Shown here: one piece after another, positions 36,754 to 45,107 of the stretch | Layout of the letters: each line of letters begins with the position of its first letter | Numbering within the stretch: the stretch's first letter is position 1 | Assembly: GCA_028822935.1 (NCBI GenBank) | Contig: JAPKCM010000026.1 | Coordinates: 1-62,114 of the forward strand | Source of the DNA: Akkermansiaceae bacterium | GTDB taxonomy: Bacteria > Verrucomicrobiota > Verrucomicrobiia > Verrucomicrobiales > Akkermansiaceae | Direction: 5' to 3' | Length of the DNA: 62,114 nt | Translations under genes and position numbers: made by a program | The notes under the pieces: generated by a model | What the model saw: only the letters and a program-made list of their open reading frames with translations | What the model was told of the DNA's origin: nothing | The model's database searches: none

Positions 36754-37560
36754 TTAAAGGTCGAGGGAGAGCCCATCGTAGGCAATTGAGATGGAATTTG
36801 GAAGCGTGGCGCTCAGCGTGGCGCAGTCGAGTTCGTGCGAGATGTGCGTGAGGTAAGCGCGCGGTACTTTTAGAGTCTCGACGCTCTCTAGGGCTTCGGC
36901 AACTGACATATGCGTGGAGTGACTTTTTTCCCGCAGGGCATCGATGATTAAAATGTCGCTTCCTTTGATAAGATCAAGGGAGTCGCTTGGGATCGTTTTT
37001 ACGTCAGAAATATAAACGAGCGACTTCGCGCCGGGATGATCGAAGCGAAATCCGTGAGTTCTGACATTGCCATGACAGACTTCGATGGGAGTGATCAGAA
37101 GATTTTTGATCTTAAAGGGGCCGTCAAAGGGCTGAGCGGATGGGTGAACGTATCCTGGGGAGATTTTCTCTTTGGTGAAAGCCCAGGGGAACATGGTGGC
37201 CAGCGCTTTTAAGGTCTCGGGGGATCCATGAAGAGGAAGGGGGGATTTTCGCCTCCAGCAGAAGGCGCGCAGCTCGTCAAAGCCCATCACGTGATCAAGG
37301 TGAGAGTGGGTATATAGGACGGCATCGACCTTGCTAAGTTTTTCCCGGAGAGCCTGCTGGCGGAGGTCGGGGCCTGCATCAATGAGGATCTTGCCAAAGG
37401 GGCCTTCAAGGTAGCCCGAACTCCTCGAGCGGTCGTCTCGGGGGTCTGACGAAACGCACGTGGGGCAATCGCAGCCAATCACGGGGACTCCTACCGAGGT
37501 TGACGTTCCAAGGAAACGAAAGCGCATGGAGGGGAGCGGAGGTGGGAAATGTTCGCTCAT
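36754..37560 (-). CDS. MBL-fold metallo-hydrolase (PhnP-like)
   Basis: This metallo-beta-lactamase-fold phosphodiesterase of the PhnP/RNase Z-like group (268 residues) shows FLGTSTSVGVPVIGCDCPTC at the N-terminus, RSSGYLEG, ILIDAGPDLRQQ, the metal motif THSHLDH, then FRFDHPGAKSLVYISDVKT and ThMS-type HSTHMSVAEALE. PhnP cuts cyclic ribose phosphates; members near other pathways hydrolyse cyclic phosphodiesters or are uncharacterised, and no phn genes are here. The in-frame ATG at 37527 is an alternative start. It is first of the minus-strand run down to ispH and is divergent from recN. Confidence 0.87.
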   Translation of the reverse strand: MSEHFPPPLPSMRFRFLGTSTSVGVPVIGCDCPTCVSSDPRDDRSRSSGYLEGPFGKILIDAGPDLRQQALREKLSKVDAVLYTHSHLDHVMGFDELRAFCWRRKSPLPLHGSPETLKALATMFPWAFTKEKISPGYVHPSAQPFDGPFKIKNLLITPIEVCHGNVRTHGFRFDHPGAKSLVYISDVKTIPSDSLDLIKGSDILIIDALREKSHSTHMSVAEALESVETLKVPRAYLTHISHELDCATLSATLPNSISIAYDGLSLDL

Positions 37561-37612
37561 GGTTGCAAGCTAGGCGCAGCTTGGCATAATGCCACGGTCA
37601 TCGCAAAACGGA

Positions 37613-39253
37613 ATGCTCACCCTTCTTAAAATTCGGAACCTAGCCCTCGTCGATCATCTGGAATGGGACCTTGGCGCTGGGCTTGTGGGGGTCACCGGTG
37701 AAACAGGAGCGGGAAAATCAGTGATCGTTGGAGCGCTGAAGCTCGTGTTGGGAGAGCGGGCCGATAAGGGGATCATCAGGACAGGAGAGGAACAGTGCAC
37801 CGTTGAGTCCATTTTTGACCTTCCTGATGTTTCAGTGATCAATGAGATCCTGGAGGAATCTGGTCTCGATCTCTGTGAAGGTAGCGAGCTGATCATTCGG
37901 AGAATCGTGGGAGCGAAGAGTAACAAGCAGTTCGTCAATAATGGAGTCGCGACTCTCGGAGTGTTAAAAAGACTTGGTCAACATCTTGTCGATCTGCATG
38001 GACCACATGACCATCAATCCCTTCTTTCTCCTGAGCGGCAAATGGCGATGCTTGATGCCTATGCCGGGGCTGGTGCGGAGATGCAAAAATATCGCGATCT
38101 GTGGTCCCAGTGGCGGGATGCCCAGGAGGAATATGAAGTTGCCCGGGCACAGCGGGAGGTGGGCGATCAAGAAAAGGAGCTGCTCCGCTTTCAGGTGGAT
38201 GAGATCGATGCCGCCGAATTGAAGGCAGGCGAAGAAGTCGATCTCGAAGAGCGCTTTCGACGCACCAGCAACGCAAGTCGCCTTGGGGAGCTGGCTGGGC
38301 AGGCGGGAGAACTGCTCACTCAGACCGTTTCTCCGGGATTGGAGGAGCTTCAAAGGTTGACTCATGAATTGAGTAAGATTGATCCAGCGGTTTCTGATCT
38401 CAGTGATGAGGTGGAAGGAAGCGTGGCCCAGATGCAGGAACTTGAGAGGTGCCTGTCCGACTATCTGGGAGAACTCGATCTTGATCCCGAGGAGGTTCGT
38501 AATGTGGAAGAACGATTCAACTTATTGGAAACGCTGAAGCGAAAGTATGGTCCGACGATTGAGGATGCCATTGATCATGCGGAGGATGCCCGACAACGTC
38601 TCGAAGGTTCCGATAACAGAGAGGCCTATCTTGCGGGGCTCAAGGATGGGGTGGAGAACTCCTTGAAGAAGCTTCGGACGGCGGCGCGGAAGCTGAGCGC
38701 TAAACGTAAGAAATCGGCTCCAGCGCTTGCGCAAGAAATCCGCAATCATCTTGTCGACCTTGGGTTCAAGCAGGGTGAGTTTGAGGTCGAACTCAATGCC
38801 CGCGAGGAACCGGGGAGTGTCGGGCTCGAAAATGTGGAGTATTTATTTGGTCCCAACCCGGGGGAACCACTCAAGCCCCTCCGGCAAGTTGCTTCCAGTG
38901 GCGAAATTTCCCGTGTCATGCTCGCCGTAAAAAATGCGCTCGCGGATCAGGACAGCACGCCGCTCATGGTCTTTGACGAGATTGATGCAAATGTCGGCGG
39001 AGAAATCGCGCGTGCGGTGGGAGTGAAGATGGCCAGCCTTGGTGAGCGCCACCAAGTGGTTGCCATTACGCATTTCCCTCAGGTTGCCGCGGTCGCACAC
39101 CAACATTTCGTGGTCGAAAAGCGGGTCGAGGGCGGGCGATCCATTTCCTCTCTCACTGAGGTGAGTGGAGAAGGTCGCATTGACGAACTCGTGCGAATGT
39201 TGGGAGGGGGAGGAGACTCTGCTCGTGAAATGGCCAAATCTCTTCTGGTTTAG
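37613..39253 (+). CDS. recN: DNA repair protein RecN (SMC-like ATPase)
   Basis: This 546-residue SMC-related ATPase works in double-strand break repair. The N-terminal ATPase half has LTLLKIRNLALVDHLEWDLG and Walker A GETGAGKS (residues 29-36), then QHLVDLHGPHDHQSLL. A coiled-coil arm covers about 130-375. The C-terminal half has the ABC signature-like ASSGEISRVMLAVK and Walker B MVFDEIDANVGGEIA. I prefer the ATG at 37613 because its product begins like the family (MLTLLKIRNLA); an in-frame ATG at 37589 adds eight residues. Confidence 0.95.
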   Translation: MLTLLKIRNLALVDHLEWDLGAGLVGVTGETGAGKSVIVGALKLVLGERADKGIIRTGEEQCTVESIFDLPDVSVINEILEESGLDLCEGSELIIRRIVGAKSNKQFVNNGVATLGVLKRLGQHLVDLHGPHDHQSLLSPERQMAMLDAYAGAGAEMQKYRDLWSQWRDAQEEYEVARAQREVGDQEKELLRFQVDEIDAAELKAGEEVDLEERFRRTSNASRLGELAGQAGELLTQTVSPGLEELQRLTHELSKIDPAVSDLSDEVEGSVAQMQELERCLSDYLGELDLDPEEVRNVEERFNLLETLKRKYGPTIEDAIDHAEDARQRLEGSDNREAYLAGLKDGVENSLKKLRTAARKLSAKRKKSAPALAQEIRNHLVDLGFKQGEFEVELNAREEPGSVGLENVEYLFGPNPGEPLKPLRQVASSGEISRVMLAVKNALADQDSTPLMVFDEIDANVGGEIARAVGVKMASLGERHQVVAITHFPQVAAVAHQHFVVEKRVEGGRSISSLTEVSGEGRIDELVRMLGGGGDSAREMAKSLLV

Positions 39254-39530
39254 GCCGAAGCCCTTTTTTGACGCTAATGGCTGCTGCCCCATGCCGAGAA
39301 CCTGAGTGGGATCGGAAAGTAAAAACTTCAGGAACTCCTACGAGCCAACGAAGGACTCAGCATGGAAGATCAAGTCAGGAGGGGAATGTAGCGAGAGGCT
39401 TTCAGGGGTCCCACGCACAAATTTACCAAGAGCGCGCCGACCTGTGAGGCATCGGTTCGCTGCGCGGGGTGAAAATGGGCGAGAAAGTTCACGGTTGCGA
39501 GGGAGGTAGCGAGCACCTAAACCGGGGTCG
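39254..39530. other. 277-bp intergenic region, no gene recognised
   Basis: This lies between recN and the aminotransferase gene. Short complementary segments are present (CTGAGT at 39302-39307 and ACTCAG about 50 bp further on; GTGAA and TTCAC flanking a 14-base loop near 39470-39492), so an RNA structure is possible. No protein, promoter or known RNA family was supported. Confidence 0.4.
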
Positions 39531-40358
39531 ATGATCGTCTGGCAGAATGGAAGTCTGATTCCTGAAGAGGAATTTCGCCTTTCTCCCTTTGATACCGGGC
39601 TGACGGTGGGAAAAGGGGTTTTTGAAACTCTTCTCGCGCTGCGCGGAGAGCCCTTTGCGTGGACTCGTCACTATCGGAGACTCAGCGAAGCGGCTCACCT
39701 TTTTTCGATAGAGATCCCTTCCTCTGAATTGCTGAGAGATGCCGTATTGGCCGTTCTCAACGCGAATGAATTTATAGTGGCACGTGTCAGAGTGACAATC
39801 ACCGGAGGGGTCGGAGGACCCGGAGTTTCACGGAAGGGGGCGCCTACGGCATTTGTGACGACAACACCATTTGTCGAATTCCCCGAAGAAGCGAAAGTTT
39901 GCTTAGGAGGTTCACGGGATTTTGCAGGCCCTTTGGATGCCGTGAAATCTTTGTCTTACGCCGAAAATATCCTTCTGATGGAAGAAGCGAAGCGAAAGGG
40001 CTTCGATGAGATCCTGATTTCGAATTCCGCAGGAAACTTAATCGAAGGGAGTGGATCGAATGTCTTTGTCGTTCGTCAGGGCGTCGTGCTGACCCCGCCC
40101 TTGAGCGATAAGTGTCTTCCCGGGGTTACCCGAGCTCTTGTTCTGAATCTCCTTAAAAAGGAAAAGTGGGCACATCGCGAAATCTCCATCCCGACCGATG
40201 ACCTATCGGACGCTGATGAGATTTGGCTCACCAGCAGCACACGCAGAATTCAGCGGGTGACCGGACTTGCCGAGAAGTCTTACGGTGCCGAAGCGCCATT
40301 TTTCAAGAAGATGAGGGCTCGTTTCGATCAACTCATGCTTGAACAGATCGACCCTTGA
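39531..40358 (+). CDS. Class IV PLP aminotransferase (PabC / D-amino-acid or branched-chain type)
   Basis: This 275-residue fold-type IV PLP enzyme starts MIVWQNGSLIPEEEF and has SPFDTGLTVGKGVFETL. The Schiff-base lysine lies in AVKSLSYAENILLMEEA, followed by EILISNSAGNLIEGSGSNVF. The group contains aminodeoxychorismate lyase (PabC), D-alanine aminotransferase and IlvE. Length and the K-x-L-xY-x-xN context fit PabC or IlvE-like proteins; I cannot choose between them. PabC would match the folate genes at the far end of the window, but no pabA or pabB is here. Its 3' end overlaps that of the convergent M48 protease gene by 26 bp. Confidence 0.85.
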   Translation: MIVWQNGSLIPEEEFRLSPFDTGLTVGKGVFETLLALRGEPFAWTRHYRRLSEAAHLFSIEIPSSELLRDAVLAVLNANEFIVARVRVTITGGVGGPGVSRKGAPTAFVTTTPFVEFPEEAKVCLGGSRDFAGPLDAVKSLSYAENILLMEEAKRKGFDEILISNSAGNLIEGSGSNVFVVRQGVVLTPPLSDKCLPGVTRALVLNLLKKEKWAHREISIPTDDLSDADEIWLTSSTRRIQRVTGLAEKSYGAEAPFFKKMRARFDQLMLEQIDP

Positions 40359-41598
40359 GGGCTTCGATGCGAACGAGGACCGGAGGATGGGAGTGATCGA
40401 GGAATACTTCCAAAGGATGAGGTGTCAGATTTGAAAGGTTCTCTGCGGAAAGCTTTTTGAGAGCCGACACGAGATTGTCCGGAGTCCCTTGGGAATCCGC
40501 AGCATAGGCATCGGCCTCGAACTCATGCTTACGGGAGAGCCCATTCATCAAGATTGAGAGGATTCGGGAAACCGGTTTGAAGACGATCATGAAAAGAACG
40601 AGGCCGACCGCGTAGGACGGAATCACGCCGAAGGCCGCATAAAGCAGCTTGCCGAAGGCTGAGTTCGCATCAGTGGCCATTCCCAAAAGGAAAAAGATGA
40701 CCGCAGTTTGGATGATGGAGAGCACGAGGCGCTGCACGATGTGCTTTTTCTTAAAGTGACCAATTTCATGGGCAAGAACCGCCACCAGTTCCTCGGTCGT
40801 CTGTTTTTCGACCAAGGTGTCGTAGAGGGCGATTTTCTTACGCTTTCCGAAACCAGTGAAAAAGGCGTTGGCCTTGGCTGAACGCTTGGAACCATCCATG
40901 ACTGAGATTTCAGTCAAAGGAAACTCGCACTTCTTGGCCATGGCCTGAATCGCCTTGTTGAGCTCTCCATCCTCCAATGGGGTAAACTTGTTGAAGAGAG
41001 GGAGGATCAAGGAAGGAGCCAGATAAGTTAAGGCGAGAGAAATGAGGGTGACCGAGAGCCAAGCCCAGACCCAAGCATGACTGACCGAGAGAAAGATCCA
41101 GAGAATGAGTGCGATGATCGGGAGACCTAAGAGAGCGGTGAGGACAAATCCTTTGATCTGATCTCCAATAAAGGTTCCACGGGTTGTTTTGTTGAAACCA
41201 AATTTCTCTTCCAGAACAAAGGTGCTGTAAATATCAAAGGGCAGGCTGACGATCCAACTGGCGAGGTAGATACCCGACATGAAGATGAGCCCGGTTGGAA
41301 TCGGGGCATATCCATATCCGCGGGCAAGAGAGTCAAACCATCCGAATCCTCCCATCAACCAAAAGGCCAAGAAGAAAGTGAGGCTTGAGATCGAGGAAAT
41401 GATGCCGAATTTGGCCTGGGCACGTTCGTAGTCCTGCGCTTTGGCATATTTTTCGTCATCCCAAATTCCTCGGAATTCTTCCGGAAGCTTAGGTTCGAGG
41501 TTTTTTAGGGTGAGAATCGTCGCGATAAAATCGAGATTCCAGAACACAAACAATGTGATCAACAGGAAAAGGGCGAGGAGGTTGAACTCGGGAAACAT
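40333..41598 (-). CDS. M48 family metallopeptidase (Ste24-like)
   Basis: This 421-residue membrane zinc protease has an N-terminal multi-helix region (TM segments about 5-25, 65-85, 100-125, 150-175 and 178-200). It is followed by the catalytic VLAHEIGHFKKKH motif (HExxH) and a later SRKHEFEADAYA, which supplies the third ligand Glu. The N-terminal region (FWNLDFIATILTLKN) and length match bacterial Ste24/CAAX-protease-type M48 rather than the shorter HtpX (about 290). It probably does membrane protein quality control. It is transcribed alone, with a 3' overlap to the aminotransferase gene. Confidence 0.88.
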   Translation of the reverse strand: MFPEFNLLALFLLITLFVFWNLDFIATILTLKNLEPKLPEEFRGIWDDEKYAKAQDYERAQAKFGIISSISSLTFFLAFWLMGGFGWFDSLARGYGYAPIPTGLIFMSGIYLASWIVSLPFDIYSTFVLEEKFGFNKTTRGTFIGDQIKGFVLTALLGLPIIALILWIFLSVSHAWVWAWLSVTLISLALTYLAPSLILPLFNKFTPLEDGELNKAIQAMAKKCEFPLTEISVMDGSKRSAKANAFFTGFGKRKKIALYDTLVEKQTTEELVAVLAHEIGHFKKKHIVQRLVLSIIQTAVIFFLLGMATDANSAFGKLLYAAFGVIPSYAVGLVLFMIVFKPVSRILSILMNGLSRKHEFEADAYAADSQGTPDNLVSALKKLSAENLSNLTPHPLEVFLDHSHPPVLVRIEALKGRSVQA

Positions 41599-41659
41599 GC
41601 GCCGACAGACTGCGTTTTTCCTATATTACAACAAGATGAATCTGTAGAAGCTTCCAAAA

Positions 41660-41687
41660 TTGACACTCGGGGGGCAATTAGTCTAAT
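41660..41687 (+). promoter_or_regulatory. Strong sigma70-like promoter of the DUF1549-DUF1501 unit
   Basis: TTGACA (41660-41665, perfect) is separated by 16 bp from TCTAAT (41682-41687, 5 of 6). A start of transcription near 41694 would give a leader of about 53 nt that contains the palindrome at 41707-41727. This is the best sigma70 match I saw in the window. Confidence 0.6.
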
Positions 41688-41706
41688 TATTCCTAAATTC
41701 TTTATT

Positions 41707-41727
41707 GGAATTCACATTCCGAATTCC
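41707..41727. repeat. Palindrome in the leader of the DUF1549 gene
   Basis: GGAATTC, 7-base spacer ACATTCC, GAATTCC: perfect 7-bp arms. It ends 19 bp before the ATG at 41747 and lies just downstream of the predicted start of transcription. It could be an operator or an RNA hairpin near the ribosome site. The symmetry is seen; function is a guess. Confidence 0.45.
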
Positions 41728-41746
41728 TGTACCAGTTACTTACACC

Positions 41747-43648
41747 ATGAGATTCCGATTTTTTCCCATTATTGCGCTTAGCGGCCTACTGCTTCCCGGG
41801 GCAGTGCTGGCAGCTGATAAAAAATCGCCTGAAGAGCTTAAGAAAGCATCTTTTCAGGTGGATAAATTTGTTTCTGAGATTTTTCGAAGCAAAAAGCTGA
41901 AGGTTCCGGATGTTGTTGATGATGCCACTTTCTTGCGACGCAGCTTTCTCGTTGCGAACGGCCGCATTCCTACTCTGAAGGAGGCTCAGAACTTTTTGGA
42001 GATCGATGACACGAATAAGCGTGAAATGCTGACCCGCTATCTTCTTAGCACCGACGGCTATCGCAGTCACATGCAGAACTACGTAATGGACCTGCTTCGG
42101 ATCACTGAAAATGGAAATGCGAACAATACGACGCTGGTCCCATATGTGCAGTATATTACTGAATCAGTAGCGGAAAATATGCCCTGGGATCAGTTTTCAC
42201 GTGAGCTTGTTTCTTCTTCAGGAATCGCTTGGGAGCCAGGAAATGGCTCAGTCGGTTACTTCATTCGCGATAAGGGAATGCCCTTGGATAATCTCTCGAT
42301 TACGATGCAGATCTTCACGGGCGAGCGTTTGGAATGTGCGCAGTGCCATGACAGTCCTCTCAACAAGTGGGAGCGGATGGATTTTTTCCAGCTTGCCGCT
42401 TTCACCAGTGGGCAGCGGGAGATGAATTCCAATATTTGGCGTGAGGCCGTTAATACGGTCGATGATGATCCTGACTTTCGCCGTTCTGATCTCGGTAAAA
42501 TGATGTATTGGATGCGCGACAACATTCACTATCTCACCCTTGCTGATGAAGGAGATGGACGCATCAAGCTTCCAAGGGACTACCAATATCGCGATGGCGA
42601 TCCTGGTGAAATGGTCGGGGGCAAAACTCATTTCGGTCAGCGCATTAGCTCCTCGGCTCGACGCACGACCAAAGGTGCGCGTCAAAAATTTGGTAATTGG
42701 ATGACCACCGAGAATGACAACTTTGATTACGTCATCGTAAACCGCATGTGGGATCGCGTTATGGGCGCACCTTTGACTCTCCCTGTTGACCAATATGTGA
42801 AGGAGGATAAAACTCTTTCCCCAGGCCTTACTCGCTACCTTAAGCGTCTTGTGGTTGATCTCGACTATGACTTGAAAGCCTTTCAGCAAGTCCTTCTTGG
42901 GACCCGCACCTTCCAGTTTGCCGCAAATCCAAAAGCGTTCGAAGTGGGCGTGCCTCAGGCCTTTAACGGCCGTCAGTTGGCGCGCATGAGCTCTGAGCAG
43001 CTTTGGGATACCTTGGTGACTTTGATCGTCGATGAACCAGATAAGCTAGCGAAGAGAAAATACAGCGATAACATTTATTACAACGGAAAGCCTGTTCTTG
43101 TTGGCCAGAAGACGATGTCTGAGCTCGCTCGCGAGGTGATTGCGATCAAGAAGCCTGGTGAATATAAGGAGTATGCTGAAAACCTGATCCGCCAGTTCGA
43201 GGATACGAGTAGCGGATCTGCTTCGAAGGACATGATGATGATGGCTCGCAAGGAACGTCCCGGGCCAGCGGGAGGAATTGCCCGCGCATCAGAGCTCCGC
43301 GCTCCCGCGCCTGCAGGTCACTTTTTGCGTGAATTCGGCCAATCAGATCGAACCCTTGTGAATGCAGCCACCCGTGATGCTAATATGGCACAGGTTCTTG
43401 AGATTATGAATGGTCATGTCGAAAAGCTTGTTGTTAACAACAAAGGGGCAGCGGTCTACAATGCATTGGAACAGGGGTCGACAGATGCAGATAAGGTTCG
43501 TTACCTCTACTACGCGATTTTGAGCCGCCCTCCTACGGATGACGAAATGAACATGCTCATGCGCGACGTCATCGACGGAAGCCGTGACAGCTACCAAAAT
43601 CTCGTTTCCGCACTTCTCTCCACACACGAATTCATGTTCGTTCAATAG
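41747..43648 (+). CDS. DUF1549 domain-containing secreted protein with CxxCH
   Basis: This 633-residue protein has a signal peptide (FFPIIALSGLLLPGAVLA). The DUF1549 region follows (residues about 35-250: DDATFLRRSFLVANGRIPTL, MPWDQFSRELV, and ERLECAQCHDSPLNKWERMD). It has a haem-c-like CAQCH at Cys197-His201; in the family this CxxCH is conserved but haem attachment is not proven. The C-terminal part resembles DUF1553 (PVDQYVKEDKTLSPGLTRYL, FVNAATRDANMAQVL-like text and a final LLSTHEFMFVQ). Such genes are nearly always paired with DUF1501, as here 36 bp later. An in-frame TTG at 41705 lies in the leader; the ATG gives the good signal peptide. Confidence 0.88.
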   Translation: MRFRFFPIIALSGLLLPGAVLAADKKSPEELKKASFQVDKFVSEIFRSKKLKVPDVVDDATFLRRSFLVANGRIPTLKEAQNFLEIDDTNKREMLTRYLLSTDGYRSHMQNYVMDLLRITENGNANNTTLVPYVQYITESVAENMPWDQFSRELVSSSGIAWEPGNGSVGYFIRDKGMPLDNLSITMQIFTGERLECAQCHDSPLNKWERMDFFQLAAFTSGQREMNSNIWREAVNTVDDDPDFRRSDLGKMMYWMRDNIHYLTLADEGDGRIKLPRDYQYRDGDPGEMVGGKTHFGQRISSSARRTTKGARQKFGNWMTTENDNFDYVIVNRMWDRVMGAPLTLPVDQYVKEDKTLSPGLTRYLKRLVVDLDYDLKAFQQVLLGTRTFQFAANPKAFEVGVPQAFNGRQLARMSSEQLWDTLVTLIVDEPDKLAKRKYSDNIYYNGKPVLVGQKTMSELAREVIAIKKPGEYKEYAENLIRQFEDTSSGSASKDMMMMARKERPGPAGGIARASELRAPAPAGHFLREFGQSDRTLVNAATRDANMAQVLEIMNGHVEKLVVNNKGAAVYNALEQGSTDADKVRYLYYAILSRPPTDDEMNMLMRDVIDGSRDSYQNLVSALLSTHEFMFVQ

Positions 43649-43684
43649 CCCAACCTAATTCATTCAACATTACACAAACTTACC

Positions 43685-45004
43685 ATGAATCGTTCAGATT
43701 TCTTTAAAATCGATGAAGTTGGCCGCCGCCAGTTCTTGATCAACTCCGCTCACACCTATCTTGGTGTTTCTGTAGCTCCGATGCTTGGAGCTGGTCTTAC
43801 GAGTTCTCTTGGAGCGCAGAATACCGAAGGTCGCACCAAGGCTGCGGAAAGCGTCATCTTCTTGAATATGGGAGGGGGAATGAGTCACCTCGATACCTTC
43901 GATGTGAAGCCAAATAACAAAGAGGTTCAGGGGCCTGTGGAGGCAATCTCGACCTCAGGTGATTACCAGATTTCCCAGTATCTCCCCAAGAGTGCTGCGG
44001 TGGGTGACAAGATGTGCGTCATTAACTCAATGACATCCCGTCAGGGAGCTCACGAACAAGGTCAGTATCTTCTTCACCGGAGTTACGCTCCTCGTGGGAC
44101 CATCGTTCACCCGGCAATGGGCGCTTGGGTTGTGCGGATGAAGGGCCGTAAGAATACTACTCTTCCTGGATTCGTAACGGCAAATACCAGCCCAGGTGTT
44201 TCTTCTCCTGGTTTCTTCGGTGCGGAATTTGGGGGTGTCCCTCTTGGGCGTCCCGATGAAGGCCTTAAGAACTCAGTTCGTGCAGGAAGTGTCACCGAGC
44301 AGGATTTTAAACACCGCCTTGCGGTTGCTGATGCTCTGAATCGTCGCTTTAGTGAGAAGTATAGCACTCCAAATGTGAAGGCTTACGATGCTCTCTACGA
44401 AGAGGCTGTGAAGCTGATGAAGAGTGAGGACCTCAAGGCTTTCGATATTAACGAAGAGCCAGCGAAAGTTCGTGAGGCCTACGGTAAGGACCGCTTTGGA
44501 CAGGGATGTCTTCTTGCTCGTCGTCTTGTTGAGACCGGAGTCCGTTTCGTTGAGGTCTCCCACGGAGGTTGGGATACTCACTATGACAACTTTAACGCTG
44601 TCGAGAGCAGGGCTGGAGTTCTCGACCGTGCGTTTGCACAACTCGTTTCTGATTTGGATGAGCGTGGTCTTCTTGAGACGACCCTCATTGTCATCGCAAC
44701 TGAGTTTGGCCGCACGCCTAACATTGTTGCTGAGCACAACAGTGGACGTGATCACCACCCAAGCTGCTTCTCCTGTGTTCTTGCAGGTGGTGGCGTCAGC
44801 GGTGGAACTAAGTATGGTAAGTCTGACAAAAGTGGAGACAAAGTTGCCGATAAGCCTGTCACTCCCCAAGACTTGAATGCCACGATCGCCTATGCACTGG
44901 GAATCGATCACTCACAGGTTGTGAGTTCTCCGAGCGGACGTCCTTTCCGCATGGGCGGAGCCGAGGCGGATCTAGGTAAGCCGATTACAGAGATCTTCTC
45001 CTAA
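43685..45004 (+). CDS. DUF1501 domain-containing protein (Tat-exported, sulfatase-fold-like)
   Basis: This 439-residue protein has a twin-arginine export signal (GRRQFLI, Arg14-Arg15) followed by a hydrophobic stretch. DUF1501 marks are SVIFLNMGGGMSHLDTFDVK, VINSMTSRQGAHEQGQYLLH, FVEVSHGGWDTHYDNF, LIVIATEFGRTPN and GRDHHPSCFSCVLAGGGV. The DTFD, GGWDTH and RDHH residues resemble metal sites of the alkaline phosphatase/sulfatase superfamily, so a metal-dependent hydrolase fold is likely; the substrate is unknown. With the upstream CxxCH DUF1549 partner it forms a two-gene unit with its own promoter and terminator. Confidence 0.92.
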   Translation: MNRSDFFKIDEVGRRQFLINSAHTYLGVSVAPMLGAGLTSSLGAQNTEGRTKAAESVIFLNMGGGMSHLDTFDVKPNNKEVQGPVEAISTSGDYQISQYLPKSAAVGDKMCVINSMTSRQGAHEQGQYLLHRSYAPRGTIVHPAMGAWVVRMKGRKNTTLPGFVTANTSPGVSSPGFFGAEFGGVPLGRPDEGLKNSVRAGSVTEQDFKHRLAVADALNRRFSEKYSTPNVKAYDALYEEAVKLMKSEDLKAFDINEEPAKVREAYGKDRFGQGCLLARRLVETGVRFVEVSHGGWDTHYDNFNAVESRAGVLDRAFAQLVSDLDERGLLETTLIVIATEFGRTPNIVAEHNSGRDHHPSCFSCVLAGGGVSGGTKYGKSDKSGDKVADKPVTPQDLNATIAYALGIDHSQVVSSPSGRPFRMGGAEADLGKPITEIFS

Positions 45005-45025
45005 GCGCTTAACGCTTCTATTTCA

Positions 45026-45059
45026 AGACCCGGTGTCTCCAAAAGGCGCCGGGTTTTTT
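45026..45059 (+). terminator. Intrinsic terminator after the DUF1501 gene
   Basis: The stem ACCCGGTG / CGCCGGGT (8 bp with one G-U) closes an 11-base loop and is followed by six T (45054-45059). It begins 21 bp after the DUF1501 stop and closes the DUF1549-DUF1501 unit. Confidence 0.88.
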
Positions 45060-45107
45060 GTGCCCTCATCCATGATGATCAGGAGTAGGGGCGGATCGGC
45101 CCGCTTA

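Noticed and set aside
39378-39402. Resemblance to the SRP RNA core (GTCAGG, GGAA, AGC)
   Set aside because: The tetraloop stem does not pair (AGG against TGT), and the conserved AGCAGC side reads AGCGAG, losing a key adenine. The flanks do not form the long SRP helix.
42335-42349. CAQCH as proof of a c-type cytochrome
   Set aside because: CxxCH is conserved in DUF1549 proteins, but haem binding is not shown and no cytochrome fold was recognised.
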